A stretch of DNA of 42,955 nucleotides, from contig JAMBLH010000023.1 of assembly GCA_023336875.1 (NCBI GenBank), forward strand, positions 1-42,955, read 5' to 3'. Positions 1 to 7,118 of this stretch are shown here, piece by piece. The notes beneath the pieces were generated by a model. The model was not told the origin of the DNA, searched no databases, and saw nothing but the letters and a program-made list of their open reading frames with translations. This DNA is from Actinomycetes bacterium. GTDB lineage: Bacteria > Actinomycetota > Acidimicrobiia > Spongiisociales > UBA5794. Positions within the stretch are counted from its first letter, which is position 1; the number at the start of each line of letters is the position of its first letter. The position numbers were made by a program, and so were the translations under genes.

Positions 1-7
1 CAATCGA

Positions 8-62
8 CGTGAACCTATGCAGCGACCCGACAAAGCCGGATGCACCTCTCGCAGTTCGTGGA
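8..62 (+). repeat. 55-bp direct repeat, copy A
   Basis: This stretch is repeated in the same orientation at 408-462. By hand alignment 42 of 55 positions agree without gaps; both copies share GTGAACCTA near the start and CCTCT-GCAGTT near the end. The two copies bracket the palindromic repeat region upstream of rsmG. No convincing coding frame covers it. The cause could be an old duplication around an insertion or a degenerate repeat family. Confidence 0.6.
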
Positions 63-72
63 TTGAGGTTTA

Positions 73-152
73 GGGGGGACAGGAGACGAGCGTAGCGAGG
101 ATCTAGGGGGGAGCGCGAGCGGGAAAGCGCGGCGTTCCTTTCGAGCCCCCCA
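73..152 (+). repeat. Partial copy of the palindrome-ended dispersed repeat
   Basis: The stretch starts with GGGGGGAC, runs through a purine-rich AGCG/AGCGA track, has a second GGGGGGAG block, and closes with a run of C. The same order of blocks, with small gaps, is found at 33894-33935 near fdhD. It therefore belongs to the repeat family of 163-373 and 33882-34062 but lacks a complete hairpin at its left end. Confidence 0.55.
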
Positions 153-162
153 GTCTCTGATT

Positions 163-373
163 GTCCTCCCCTCGTGGGAGGACGGAAGGGCGACGAAGTC
201 GCTGTTCCGGAGGGGGCGCAGCCCGCATGCCCTCAACTTCACACTCCGGCAACTCAAGGCTCTGCACGTCAGAGAGCACTGCCTCCGACCAGAGGGTCCA
301 ACCGCGACGGGTTCGCAAGCCGGAGCCCGCTCCTAACTCGCTTCGCTCGTTGGTCCTCCCACAAGGGGAGGAC
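163..373 (+). repeat. Palindrome-ended dispersed element (copy 1)
   Basis: Each end is a perfect 8-bp hairpin: GTCCTCCC at 163-170 pairs with GGGAGGAC at 176-183, and GTCCTCCC at 353-360 pairs with GGGAGGAC at 366-373. The right end in reverse complement matches the left end at 20 of 21 positions, so the hairpins act as terminal inverted repeats of a 211-bp unit. It encodes no recognisable protein. A related 181-bp unit lies at 33882-34062. This resembles non-autonomous MITE- or REP-like elements; the mobilising enzyme is unknown. Confidence 0.65.
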
Positions 374-407
374 GACCAGATACCGAATTCGTGCACATCG
401 AATTCGG

Positions 408-462
408 CGTGAACCTACGCAGCGAATGGACAATCACAGATACGCCTCTGGCAGTTGGCGGA
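408..462 (+). repeat. 55-bp direct repeat, copy B
   Basis: This is the second copy of the repeat at 8-62, in the same orientation. It lies between the palindromic element and the rsmG promoter region. The stretch from 463 to 522 holds no gene and no clear additional motif. Confidence 0.6.
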
Positions 463-522
463 GAGAATGAGGAATGAAGCCGTGTTGCACACAGGAGGGA
501 CTGTTGATCTGTGGTAGGGTCG

Positions 523-538
523 TGTTTCACGTGAAACA
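523..538 (+). promoter_or_regulatory. parS: parS centromere site
   Basis: The 16-mer TGTTTCACGTGAAACA is a perfect palindrome and equals the near-universal bacterial parS consensus that ParB binds and loads onto. It ends three bases before the rsmG start codon and lies about 0.65 kb upstream of parA, so ParB bound here would cover the operon start. I saw no second perfect copy in the window. Origin-proximal parS sites near parAB are known in many bacteria. Confidence 0.95.
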
Positions 539-541
539 CCT

Positions 542-1165
542 ATGAGCGATCAACACAGACTCGACAGAGTGGGTGAGTGGTTGGGAATCGAGTGGTCGAG
601 GGATCAGCGACGACTCCTGATGGTGTATCAGCAGTGGCTCCTGGATGAAGCCATGCGGGCGGGAGGGATCGGCGCGGGTGAGGCTCCACGGCTGTTTGAT
701 CGCCATATCGGAGATTCCCTAGCCTTCCTCCGGCTAATCGGCGAGGCCGCTTCGACGCTGATTGACGTGGGATCCGGTGTCGGTCTGCCCGCGATACCCA
801 TTGCCATAGCACGTCCGAACCTGGCGGTAACACTGGTCGACCGATCGGAGCGGCGTTCTGGACTCGCCGCTCGTGCATTGAGAATTCTCGGGCTTGGGAA
901 CGTGGACGTACGAACGATGGACATAGCCGATATCGACGACACCTTTGATATCACGACATTCCGTGCTTCGCTGAGGATCGAAGAGGCCGCAATGGCATAT
1001 CAGCGGCTTGGGACACAGGGCGGCAGTGGGATTTTCGCCTGGAGTAGACGGGAGCAACCTAAATCACCCCCTCCGCCCCCGGCTGATACTATCTTCAACC
1101 TTGTATCTGAGGGTGCGGGCGTATTTGATTCGCCTGCTTGGCTTCTCAGGATACAACGTAGTTGA
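542..1165 (+). CDS. rsmG: 16S rRNA (guanine-N7) methyltransferase RsmG
   Basis: The 207-residue protein matches RsmG (GidB), which methylates the 530-loop guanine of 16S rRNA (E. coli G527) using S-adenosylmethionine. The family motif DRHIGDSL is at residues 53-60 and the SAM-binding glycine loop IDVGSGVGLPAIPIA at 74-88. Length is normal. The gene heads the rsmG-parA-parB cluster; the gap to parA is 22 bases. No Shine-Dalgarno sequence precedes the ATG, because the parS palindrome sits directly in front, so translation may start on a very short leader. Loss of RsmG in other bacteria gives low-level streptomycin resistance. Confidence 0.93.
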   Translation: MSDQHRLDRVGEWLGIEWSRDQRRLLMVYQQWLLDEAMRAGGIGAGEAPRLFDRHIGDSLAFLRLIGEAASTLIDVGSGVGLPAIPIAIARPNLAVTLVDRSERRSGLAARALRILGLGNVDVRTMDIADIDDTFDITTFRASLRIEEAAMAYQRLGTQGGSGIFAWSRREQPKSPPPPPADTIFNLVSEGAGVFDSPAWLLRIQRS

Positions 1166-1187
1166 CACACACAGGAGCTCACAAGCG

Positions 1188-1964
1188 ATGTCCTCAGCCA
1201 CAATAGTCGCCATCGCAAACCAGAAAGGTGGCGTTGGTAAATCAACAACGGCCATAAATCTGGGAGCAGGCCTTGCATTTCAAGGCGAACGAGTGCTTAT
1301 CGTCGATCTGGATCCCCAGGGCAACACGAGTTCGGGATTGGGGATCGACCGCTCGACTATCGAGATGTCGACGTACGACGTGCTCGTCGATGATGCAGCC
1401 GTCAGCGATGTCCTCGAACCCACGTCTGTACAAGGCCTTCATGTGCTTCCCGCAACAATCGAGCTAGCTGGCGCCGAGATCGAACTTGTGTCGATGTTCT
1501 CAAGGGAGCAACGATTGAAGAAGTCGCTCAAGGAGATTGGCGATGACTACGACTTTGTCCTAATCGATTGCCCTCCATCTCTTGGGCTGCTGACGATCAA
1601 TGGCCTTGCCGCGGCCGACGAGGTACTTATTCCGATCCAGTGTGAGTACTACGCACTTGAAGGAGTGAGCCAGCTGACGCGAAACATCGAATTGGTCACC
1701 GGGAACCTAAACCCTCAACTCAAGGTTGAAGGTGTTGTACTGACGATGTTCGATGGCCGCACGACCCTTGCTGCTGACGTCGTCGAACAGGTGAGGAGCC
1801 ATTTTGGCGATACGGCCTACAGAACGGTGATTCCCAGGACAGTACGCCTGTCCGAAGCGCCGTCCTATGGAGAACCGATCGAAGCATACGACGATATGTC
1901 ACGAGGAGCGATCGCCTACAGGGAGCTTTCGCGCGAGTTCAGGAGGCGCCATGGCCGCACGTAA
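1188..1964 (+). CDS. parA: Chromosome partitioning ATPase ParA/Soj
   Basis: This is a 258-residue ParA-family ATPase that works with ParB to segregate chromosome origins. The deviant Walker A box KGGVGKST is at residues 13-20, followed by VDLDPQGN and the Walker B stretch VLIDCPPS. I chose the ATG at 1188 because AGGAG (1173-1177) lies ten bases upstream and the ParA motif begins at once; the open frame extends further upstream to 1008 but that part overlaps rsmG. The last 14 bases overlap parB, which suggests translational coupling. Confidence 0.96.
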   Translation: MSSATIVAIANQKGGVGKSTTAINLGAGLAFQGERVLIVDLDPQGNTSSGLGIDRSTIEMSTYDVLVDDAAVSDVLEPTSVQGLHVLPATIELAGAEIELVSMFSREQRLKKSLKEIGDDYDFVLIDCPPSLGLLTINGLAAADEVLIPIQCEYYALEGVSQLTRNIELVTGNLNPQLKVEGVVLTMFDGRTTLAADVVEQVRSHFGDTAYRTVIPRTVRLSEAPSYGEPIEAYDDMSRGAIAYRELSREFRRRHGRT

Positions 1965-2811
1965 GAGTGGACTGGGGAGGGGCCTTGATGCCCTGCTGCC
2001 CCAGGACAGACCGATCTCGGGCTATGCAGAGATCCCTACAGATGCTGTGGCGCCCAACCCCAAACAGCCGCGCGCAGAGTTCGACGCTGAGTCTCTGGAC
2101 GCTCTGGCGTCCTCGATCGAAGCGATTGGGCTGTTGCAGCCGATCGTGGTTCGCAAAGTGGCGGATGGGTACGTTCTGGTTGCAGGAGAGCGGCGACTCC
2201 GGGCGGTGAAACAGGTTGGCCTTGAGTCGATTACGGCCGTGATTCGCGACGAGGGGGATGACGAGGCGAATCTTACCGAGGCTCTCGTCGAGAACCTGCA
2301 GCGCGAAGATCTCAGCATTCTCGAGGAAGCTGCAGCCTATCAGCAGTTGCTGGAAGAATATGGAATGACTCATGATGGTGTGGCCAAACAGGTGGGGAAG
2401 AGCCGATCAACGGTTACGAACACGCTGCGTCTGTTGCAGCTTCCGACTGCAATACAGGCGATGCTCGTCGGGGGAGAACTTACCGCCGGCCATGCAAGAG
2501 CGCTCCTTGGATCAGAGGATGAGGCATATGCCGTACATATCGCCGAACGCGCCTCGGCCGAAGGATGGACGGTCCGGCGCGTGGAGGAGGCGATCAGGCT
2601 GCGGGCCACACAGGGGCAGACCTCGAGCACCCGCTCCAAAACCATTCGACCGGCTGCGATCATCGAACTCGAGGGGAGGCTTCAGGACAGGTTGGGTACC
2701 ACGGTGCGTATTGACTACCGTGGCAAAGGAGGAAAGATCATGATCAAGTACTCCTCGTCCGACGATCTGGAGCGCATCTACAGACACCTCTTCGCACCTG
2801 GACCCGAGTAG
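1951..2811 (+). CDS. parB: Chromosome partitioning protein ParB/Spo0J
   Basis: The 286-residue protein is a ParB CTPase-clamp that binds parS. The N-terminal GLGRGLDALLP is the segment that engages ParA; the CTP-binding core holds GERRLRA; the HTH region that reads parS follows (around VAKQVGKSRSTVTNTLRLLQ); the C-terminal part should dimerise. AGGAGG at 1941-1946 gives a strong ribosome site, and the start lies inside the end of parA. A perfect parS site is present at 523-538. The gene is convergent with the CwlM-like gene, 25 bases away. Confidence 0.96.
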   Translation: MAARKSGLGRGLDALLPQDRPISGYAEIPTDAVAPNPKQPRAEFDAESLDALASSIEAIGLLQPIVVRKVADGYVLVAGERRLRAVKQVGLESITAVIRDEGDDEANLTEALVENLQREDLSILEEAAAYQQLLEEYGMTHDGVAKQVGKSRSTVTNTLRLLQLPTAIQAMLVGGELTAGHARALLGSEDEAYAVHIAERASAEGWTVRRVEEAIRLRATQGQTSSTRSKTIRPAAIIELEGRLQDRLGTTVRIDYRGKGGKIMIKYSSSDDLERIYRHLFAPGPE

Positions 2812-2836
2812 GCCGGAAGTCTGTGGCCCGGTATCC

Positions 2837-3790
2837 CTAGCCCTCGAACATCGACGCGAGCGAGTTGGCCACGATGCGGCCCGTGCGACGATTCATGGAT
2901 CGGAGTGCAACGATCACCGCAGGAGATCGCGTTTCTTTCAGCATTGGGAGGGTCTTGCCCTGGGGTCTCACGCCGAGCCGTTCAGCGAGGCGTGTTGCAA
3001 TCTCAAGCCCGCCCTCGGATCGGGAATGCTCGGAATGAAAGTAGTACACACCCTCATCGCCGTCGCCGACGAGCAGAAATCCAACAACGACGTCCGTGTC
3101 GAGACGATTTGCTCGCTGGGCCCGCAATCGTGCAGGAGGCTCGGTATCGACACTTCGGCTTATTGTTGGAGCCGCACCCAGAAGCTGAAGTGCTCCAAAA
3201 GCCGCGGTTGTCGCGGTCCATGCCTCAAGCCCCTCGCGTAGGTCTCGGCATTCCGGATCGAGGTAGATACGCTGCCCGGCGATGCTGGTGGGCAATGAAG
3301 CGAGCCATTGACGCTCGCGAACTGCCTCACGACCTGGCTTCTGAGTTGCCATCTCCATTAACTGCAACTCTTCGCTGACGATTGCTCCAGAAATCCCATC
3401 TTCTGCCAGTTGGCGGTTGGCCTGGAAATCCAGGAGTCCCTTGAGCGTATCTGGTCCAAAGACACCGTCGACCTTGCCTGTGTCGAACCCGAGCGAGTTG
3501 AGAAGAGCCTGCAGCCGGGCAACGTCGTCGCCTCGCATCATCGGAACACGGTGGTAGAGAAGTCGGTCGCCCAGCCGGTACCCAGCATCCACGATGGCTC
3601 GCCAGGTATCGGGACCGACTATTCCGTCGACAGGGAGGCCCCTTTCGGTCTGGAACGCTGCAACGGCAGAAGCGGTTCCCTCTCCAAAGACACCCGGTTC
3701 GTCGGGGAGCACTGAATGGCTCAGCACCGTTAGTCGATCCTGAACGTCGCGAACCGGTTCGCCGCGATCTCCCCGGTGATAGAGCCGCAC
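2837..3790 (-). CDS. cwlM: CwlM-like peptidoglycan-synthesis regulator
   Basis: The 317-residue protein has two peptidoglycan-binding-1 repeats in the N-terminal half (about 1-75 and 80-150; each has the GVFG-DT core) and a C-terminal amidase_3-like domain. No signal peptide is present. In mycobacteria CwlM is a cytoplasmic regulator that, once phosphorylated, stimulates MurA, and it sits beside trxC-trxB as here. The zinc-ligand motifs of active amidases look lost: the usual DPGH box reads DPEC, and no SIHAN-type box is visible. This supports a regulatory role. The start is GTG without a clear ribosome site; the gap from trxA is 15 bases. Confidence 0.85.
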   Translation of the reverse strand: MRLYHRGDRGEPVRDVQDRLTVLSHSVLPDEPGVFGEGTASAVAAFQTERGLPVDGIVGPDTWRAIVDAGYRLGDRLLYHRVPMMRGDDVARLQALLNSLGFDTGKVDGVFGPDTLKGLLDFQANRQLAEDGISGAIVSEELQLMEMATQKPGREAVRERQWLASLPTSIAGQRIYLDPECRDLREGLEAWTATTAAFGALQLLGAAPTISRSVDTEPPARLRAQRANRLDTDVVVGFLLVGDGDEGVYYFHSEHSRSEGGLEIATRLAERLGVRPQGKTLPMLKETRSPAVIVALRSMNRRTGRIVANSLASMFEG

Positions 3791-3805
3791 AAGTCCGAAT
3801 CGACG

Positions 3806-4132
3806 TTAATTCAGGAACTCGGAGAGTTCAGATGTGAGCTGGCCCTTGCTTCGAGCTCCGACGAACCGACGCTGCTCCTCGCCGTCCTTGAAGACGATGA
3901 GTGTCGGGATGCTCATCACACCATAGGAACTCATCGTCGTGGGGTTCTCGTCGACGTTGAGTTTGGCGACGGTCAGCTTGCCTGCATTCTCACCTGCAAG
4001 TTCGTCGAGCGGCCCGTCCATCATCTTGCATGGGCCGCACCATTCGGCCCAGAAGTCGACAAGAGTTGGCGTGTCTGAAGCGATCGTGGCAGCGAAATCT
4101 GCATCCGTGACTGTGGTTGTGTTCTCACCCAT
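3806..4132 (-). CDS. trxA: Thioredoxin
   Basis: This is a 108-residue thioredoxin with the redox motif WCGPCK (Cys32, Cys35) and the cis-proline stretch SIPTLIVFKDG. It reduces protein disulfides and is recycled by the thioredoxin reductase encoded just upstream (47-base gap). I chose the ATG at 4132 because AGGAG stands six bases before it; the frame remains open further upstream but that would add an unrelated N-terminus. Confidence 0.95.
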   Translation of the reverse strand: MGENTTTVTDADFAATIASDTPTLVDFWAEWCGPCKMMDGPLDELAGENAGKLTVAKLNVDENPTTMSSYGVMSIPTLIVFKDGEEQRRFVGARSKGQLTSELSEFLN

Positions 4133-4179
4133 TGTGTCTCCTGACTTTGAACCCGCAAGGGGCGGAGTTGATTGTGTTC

Positions 4180-5100
4180 CTAGGACTGTTCGTGCAGCCA
4201 GCGCTGTGCATCGAGTGCGGCTTGGCACCCCAACCCTGCTGCAGTGACGGCTTGGCGATAGACCTTGTCTGTTACATCTCCCGCAGCGAAGACGCCCTCG
4301 ACGGAGGTCGCCGTCGCGCCGGGCTCGGTAAGCACATAGCCATCCTCATCGAGGTCGATCTCACCCGCAAACACCTTTGTGTTGGGGGTGTGGCCGATGG
4401 CGACGAACACGCCGTCGGCTTCGAAGTCGGTGACTTCGTCCGTTTTGACGTTGCGGATCTTGGCGCCCGTCACGAGCGTGTCTCCGACGATTTCGACAAC
4501 GACGGAATCCCAGAGCACGTCGATCTTCGGATGTTCGAGAACACGATCAACCATGATGCGCGATGCTCTGAACTCGTCACGCCGATGCACCACAGTTACC
4601 TTTGAGGCGAACTTTGTGAGGAAGAGCGCTTCTTCCATTGCGGTGTCTCCTCCTCCCACGATGAGGAGTTCCTTGTCTCTGAAGAAGAACCCGTCACACG
4701 TGGCGCAAGCGGAGACGCCGAACCCCCTAAGCCTTTCCTCGCCCTCGACACCGAGCCAGCGTGCAGAGGCACCAGTTGAGATGATGATGCTCTGCGCGGA
4801 ATAGGTGTCCTGACCAACGGAAACCGTGAACGGCCTTTGGGAGAAATCGACGTCTGTTACGTCCGAACTGACGATTCGGGTACCGAACCGTTCCGCCTGC
4901 TTTCGCATCTGCTCCATAAGGTCCGGCCCCATGACACCGTCGGGGAAACCGGGATAATTCTCGACGTCGGTTGTGATCATGAGTTGCCCGCCGCGCTCCA
5001 TGCCTTCGATCATGAAGGGTTCGAGATCGGCGCGAGCTGCGTAGATGGCAGCGGTCAGACCCGCGGGTCCTGATCCAATGATGAGAACTGTTTCGGTCAT
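4180..5100 (-). CDS. trxB: Thioredoxin reductase (NADPH)
   Basis: The 306-residue flavoprotein passes electrons from NADPH to thioredoxin. The FAD-binding motif IIGSGPAGLTAA is at residues 7-18, the redox-active CATC at 132-135, the NADPH-binding GGGDTAMEEA lies in the middle, and the second FAD motif AAGDV near the C-terminus. The length is typical. AGGAG precedes the ATG. It is co-directional with trxA and the sigma/anti-sigma genes, an arrangement shared with mycobacterial sigM-trxB-trxC. Confidence 0.96.
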   Translation of the reverse strand: MTETVLIIGSGPAGLTAAIYAARADLEPFMIEGMERGGQLMITTDVENYPGFPDGVMGPDLMEQMRKQAERFGTRIVSSDVTDVDFSQRPFTVSVGQDTYSAQSIIISTGASARWLGVEGEERLRGFGVSACATCDGFFFRDKELLIVGGGDTAMEEALFLTKFASKVTVVHRRDEFRASRIMVDRVLEHPKIDVLWDSVVVEIVGDTLVTGAKIRNVKTDEVTDFEADGVFVAIGHTPNTKVFAGEIDLDEDGYVLTEPGATATSVEGVFAAGDVTDKVYRQAVTAAGLGCQAALDAQRWLHEQS

Positions 5101-5105
5101 GCGAA

Positions 5106-5411
5106 CTACTCCTGCTGTGCTGATCTGTCCTGGGGATACCGCCGAGACCAGACAAAGGCACCCACCAGTATCAGGATCAGACCCACCACGGCGTAGGCGG
5201 TTTCCGTACCCATCAGCGCCCCAAGCGCACGGAATATTCCCACGAGGAGCCAGACAACTGCGGTGACGCCCGCTATAAACGCTATCACGCCGACAGCGGC
5301 CCAGGTGACTGCGACGGCGGCCCGATCGACCGTCATTTCTCTGATCTTCGTGGCGAGTTGCTCAAGACCGTCCGCAACGCGGACAGGGATCGATGGGTTT
5401 TGTTCAGGCAT
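5106..5411 (-). CDS. Small membrane protein, function unknown
   Basis: From the ATG at 5411 this is a 101-residue protein with an amphipathic N-terminus and two hydrophobic stretches (about 31-60 and 69-88) followed by a basic WSRRYPQDR tail. The frame is open further upstream, but those residues coincide with the inverted-repeat element at 5428-5587 and look non-coding; ATG 5420 is an alternative. No strong ribosome site is visible. It ends five bases before trxB, so it should share the transcript. I do not recognise the family. Confidence 0.7.
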   Translation of the reverse strand: MPEQNPSIPVRVADGLEQLATKIREMTVDRAAVAVTWAAVGVIAFIAGVTAVVWLLVGIFRALGALMGTETAYAVVGLILILVGAFVWSRRYPQDRSAQQE

Positions 5412-5427
5412 AGTGAGCATGAGCCTA

Positions 5428-5587
5428 GTGGTCTGTCGCAGAATTGGATGCCGTGTCTCTCCGGTCCTCGACGCCCCTGGCGGCGTCCTCCGCCTTGGCG
5501 CAGTCCAGACTGCGCCTGCGTTGTGCGTCCTTGCCAGGAACGCCGATGCCACGTAGACACCCAGACACCAGTCCAGCGACAGACCAC
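5428..5587. mobile_element. 160-bp element with terminal inverted repeats
   Basis: GTGGTCTGTCGC at 5428-5439 is perfectly repeated in reverse complement at 5576-5587, and the similarity continues more weakly inward (an ACTGG/ATTGG block, then GTGTCT). Inside are a perfect 9-bp hairpin, GGCGCAGTC-CA-GACTGCGCC at 5497-5516, and a smaller GACGCC/GGCGTC stem at 5470-5487. The 200-base gap between the anti-sigma gene and the small membrane gene is almost filled by it. It could be a MITE-like insertion or a structured RNA in the operon transcript; I see no clear target duplication. Confidence 0.5.
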
Positions 5588-5610
5588 CAGTAGCCCGCCG
5601 AGATCGTCGT

Positions 5611-6459
5611 TCAGCCCTGGGGTGCGTGTTCGACCAGTTCGCAGGAATCAAGCACGAAGCTCATTCCGTCTTCAACACCGTCGCCGAAATCGAATCCGAC
5701 ATGGACTGTTGTTTGTTCCCCCTCGACATCTGCGCCGATCACGAGAACTTCGAGAATCTCATCGGGAAGTTCAGTAGAGAGTTCGTTGAGGCACGCATTG
5801 ACTTCGTCCGAACTCAGGTCCACGCGAGACTTGAAGCTCAGATTGGACATCTGACGCTGAACGCTTTCGACACTATCGGCGCCATCAGCCTGGTTCAGGA
5901 GTTCGTCGAGTCCAAAGGAGTCCGTTTCATATACCGACACAGGACCCTCAATGGGAGGAGGGGGTACAGCGGCACTGTCGAATTCGGCTCCTCCAGAATC
6001 CTCTGCGGAGGCGGATGCGGCAGCGGTTGTTTGAGGAGCTGATTCGGCGACCTGCGAGCTTTCTGCAGAGGCATCATCGAGCTGCATGCTGACTTCCTGG
6101 AATGAATCCTGCTGGGAGCCGGGGAAGACCACGAACGCGAACACCACTACAGCAGCGGTTGCCATTCCGAACGCTGGCACCCACCATCGGGACTTCGTCT
6201 TGGGTGCCACTGCCGCGGGTGACGCGACTGGCAGGAGTCCGAGCTGTGTGGTGAGGTTCATGCGAAGCGTTGAACGTTCGGCCGCGTTCATCACGGGGGG
6301 TGGGGCCGACTGAAGGAATTCGAGAGCGACAACCTGCTCAGCGTACTCGGCGGCGAGTTCGGGGTCGGCCTCGATACGCGCCGCGGCTTCCCCAGCAGCT
6401 GTTGCGCTGAGGTTGCCCTGTGCAAGCGCAATGATGAGGTCGCGGTCTTTGTCGTTCAT
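5611..6459 (-). CDS. Transmembrane anti-sigma factor
   Basis: The 282-residue protein has a cytoplasmic N-terminal part (1-91), one transmembrane helix (about 92-113), an acidic Ser/Ala/Pro-rich linker and an exported C-terminal domain. The ATG overlaps the sigma-factor stop as ATGA, so the two are translationally coupled; this and the topology mark it as the anti-sigma partner, like RsmA of mycobacterial SigM. The N-terminal domain shows no HxxxCxxC zinc motif, and I see no cysteine in it, so it would be a zinc-free type. The signal it senses is unknown. Confidence 0.8.
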   Translation of the reverse strand: MNDKDRDLIIALAQGNLSATAAGEAAARIEADPELAAEYAEQVVALEFLQSAPPPVMNAAERSTLRMNLTTQLGLLPVASPAAVAPKTKSRWWVPAFGMATAAVVVFAFVVFPGSQQDSFQEVSMQLDDASAESSQVAESAPQTTAAASASAEDSGGAEFDSAAVPPPPIEGPVSVYETDSFGLDELLNQADGADSVESVQRQMSNLSFKSRVDLSSDEVNACLNELSTELPDEILEVLVIGADVEGEQTTVHVGFDFGDGVEDGMSFVLDSCELVEHAPQG

Positions 6460-7040
6460 GTTTCTCCAGTGTCTCCCTTTGGATGCTCAGGTGGGGGCCT
6501 GAGGTTCCCGAGACTTTGAGCAAGTTGCTTTCGAGCTCGGAAGAGCCGACTCTTGATAGTCCCTGTCGGTACATCGAGGGTATCGCTGGCCTGCTCTAGC
6601 GACATGCCCTGAAGATCGACCAGCACGACGGCTGCTCGGAATTCAGGGATCAGTTTTTGGAGCGCAACCTCGATATCGGAACGAACGTCGACGGCGTTGA
6701 AGGGGTCCATTGCCTGGGGATCGGCAGGGTCGTGTGTGTCTGGAAGTTGATCCGCTCTCTTACGTTTCTCGCGACGAAGATGGTCATAGCAGGTGTTCAC
6801 CGTCACCCGGTGGAGCCAGGTCGAGAACGCAGCCTGCGCCTTGTACTTGTCAGCTTTGCGAAACACGGTGAGGAACGTGTCCTGTGTGGCGTCGAGGGCT
6901 GCCTCACGGTTCCGAAGCATGCGGAGGCAGATCGCAAACACACGGTCCTCGTGTGCTGCGACCAACTCGTTGAATGCATCGATGTCCCCAGCGAGGTACT
7001 GGTCGATGAGCTCGATGTCTTGATCGGCACGGTCAGTCAT
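6456..7040 (-). CDS. ECF RNA polymerase sigma factor (SigM-like)
   Basis: From ATG 7040 the protein has 194 residues with sigma region 2 (around AICLRMLRNREAALDATQDT and WLHRVTVNTCYDHLRR) and region 4 (LVDLQGMSLEQASDTL through GTIKSRLFRARKQL). Such sigma factors direct stress or envelope regulons and are held by the anti-sigma encoded next. The position before trxB-trxA-cwlM matches sigM of mycobacteria. The frame is open nine codons further up, into the hairpin of 7062-7115; no good ribosome site helps to decide. Confidence 0.9.
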   Translation of the reverse strand: MTDRADQDIELIDQYLAGDIDAFNELVAAHEDRVFAICLRMLRNREAALDATQDTFLTVFRKADKYKAQAAFSTWLHRVTVNTCYDHLRREKRKRADQLPDTHDPADPQAMDPFNAVDVRSDIEVALQKLIPEFRAAVVLVDLQGMSLEQASDTLDVPTGTIKSRLFRARKQLAQSLGNLRPPPEHPKGDTGET

Positions 7041-7061
7041 GTGGAGACGACAGTAGACACA

Positions 7062-7115
7062 CGACACACGACATACGACAACGGTCTCCGATCGTGTGCA
7101 GTATGTTGTGTGTCG
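7062..7115. repeat. Palindromic intergenic repeat of the ACGAC type
   Basis: CGACACACGACATAC (7062-7076) and GTATGTTGTGTGTCG (7101-7115) form a stem with 14 of 15 pairs around a 24-base loop, filling the gap between the pseudokinase gene and the sigma gene. A larger stem of the same ACGACATACGAC composition lies at 18261-18333 between argG and argH, so this is probably a dispersed REP-like repeat. It may attenuate transcription or protect mRNA ends. Confidence 0.6.
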
Positions 7116-7118
7116 ATT

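Noticed and set aside
1..412. Several short open frames within the first 500 bases
   Set aside because: They are Arg/Pro/Ser-rich, overlap each other in many frames and fall in the repeat elements, so they are not genes.
1008..1187. Upstream extension of parA
   Set aside because: It overlaps rsmG in another frame, and the conserved ParA N-terminus with a ribosome site begins at 1188.
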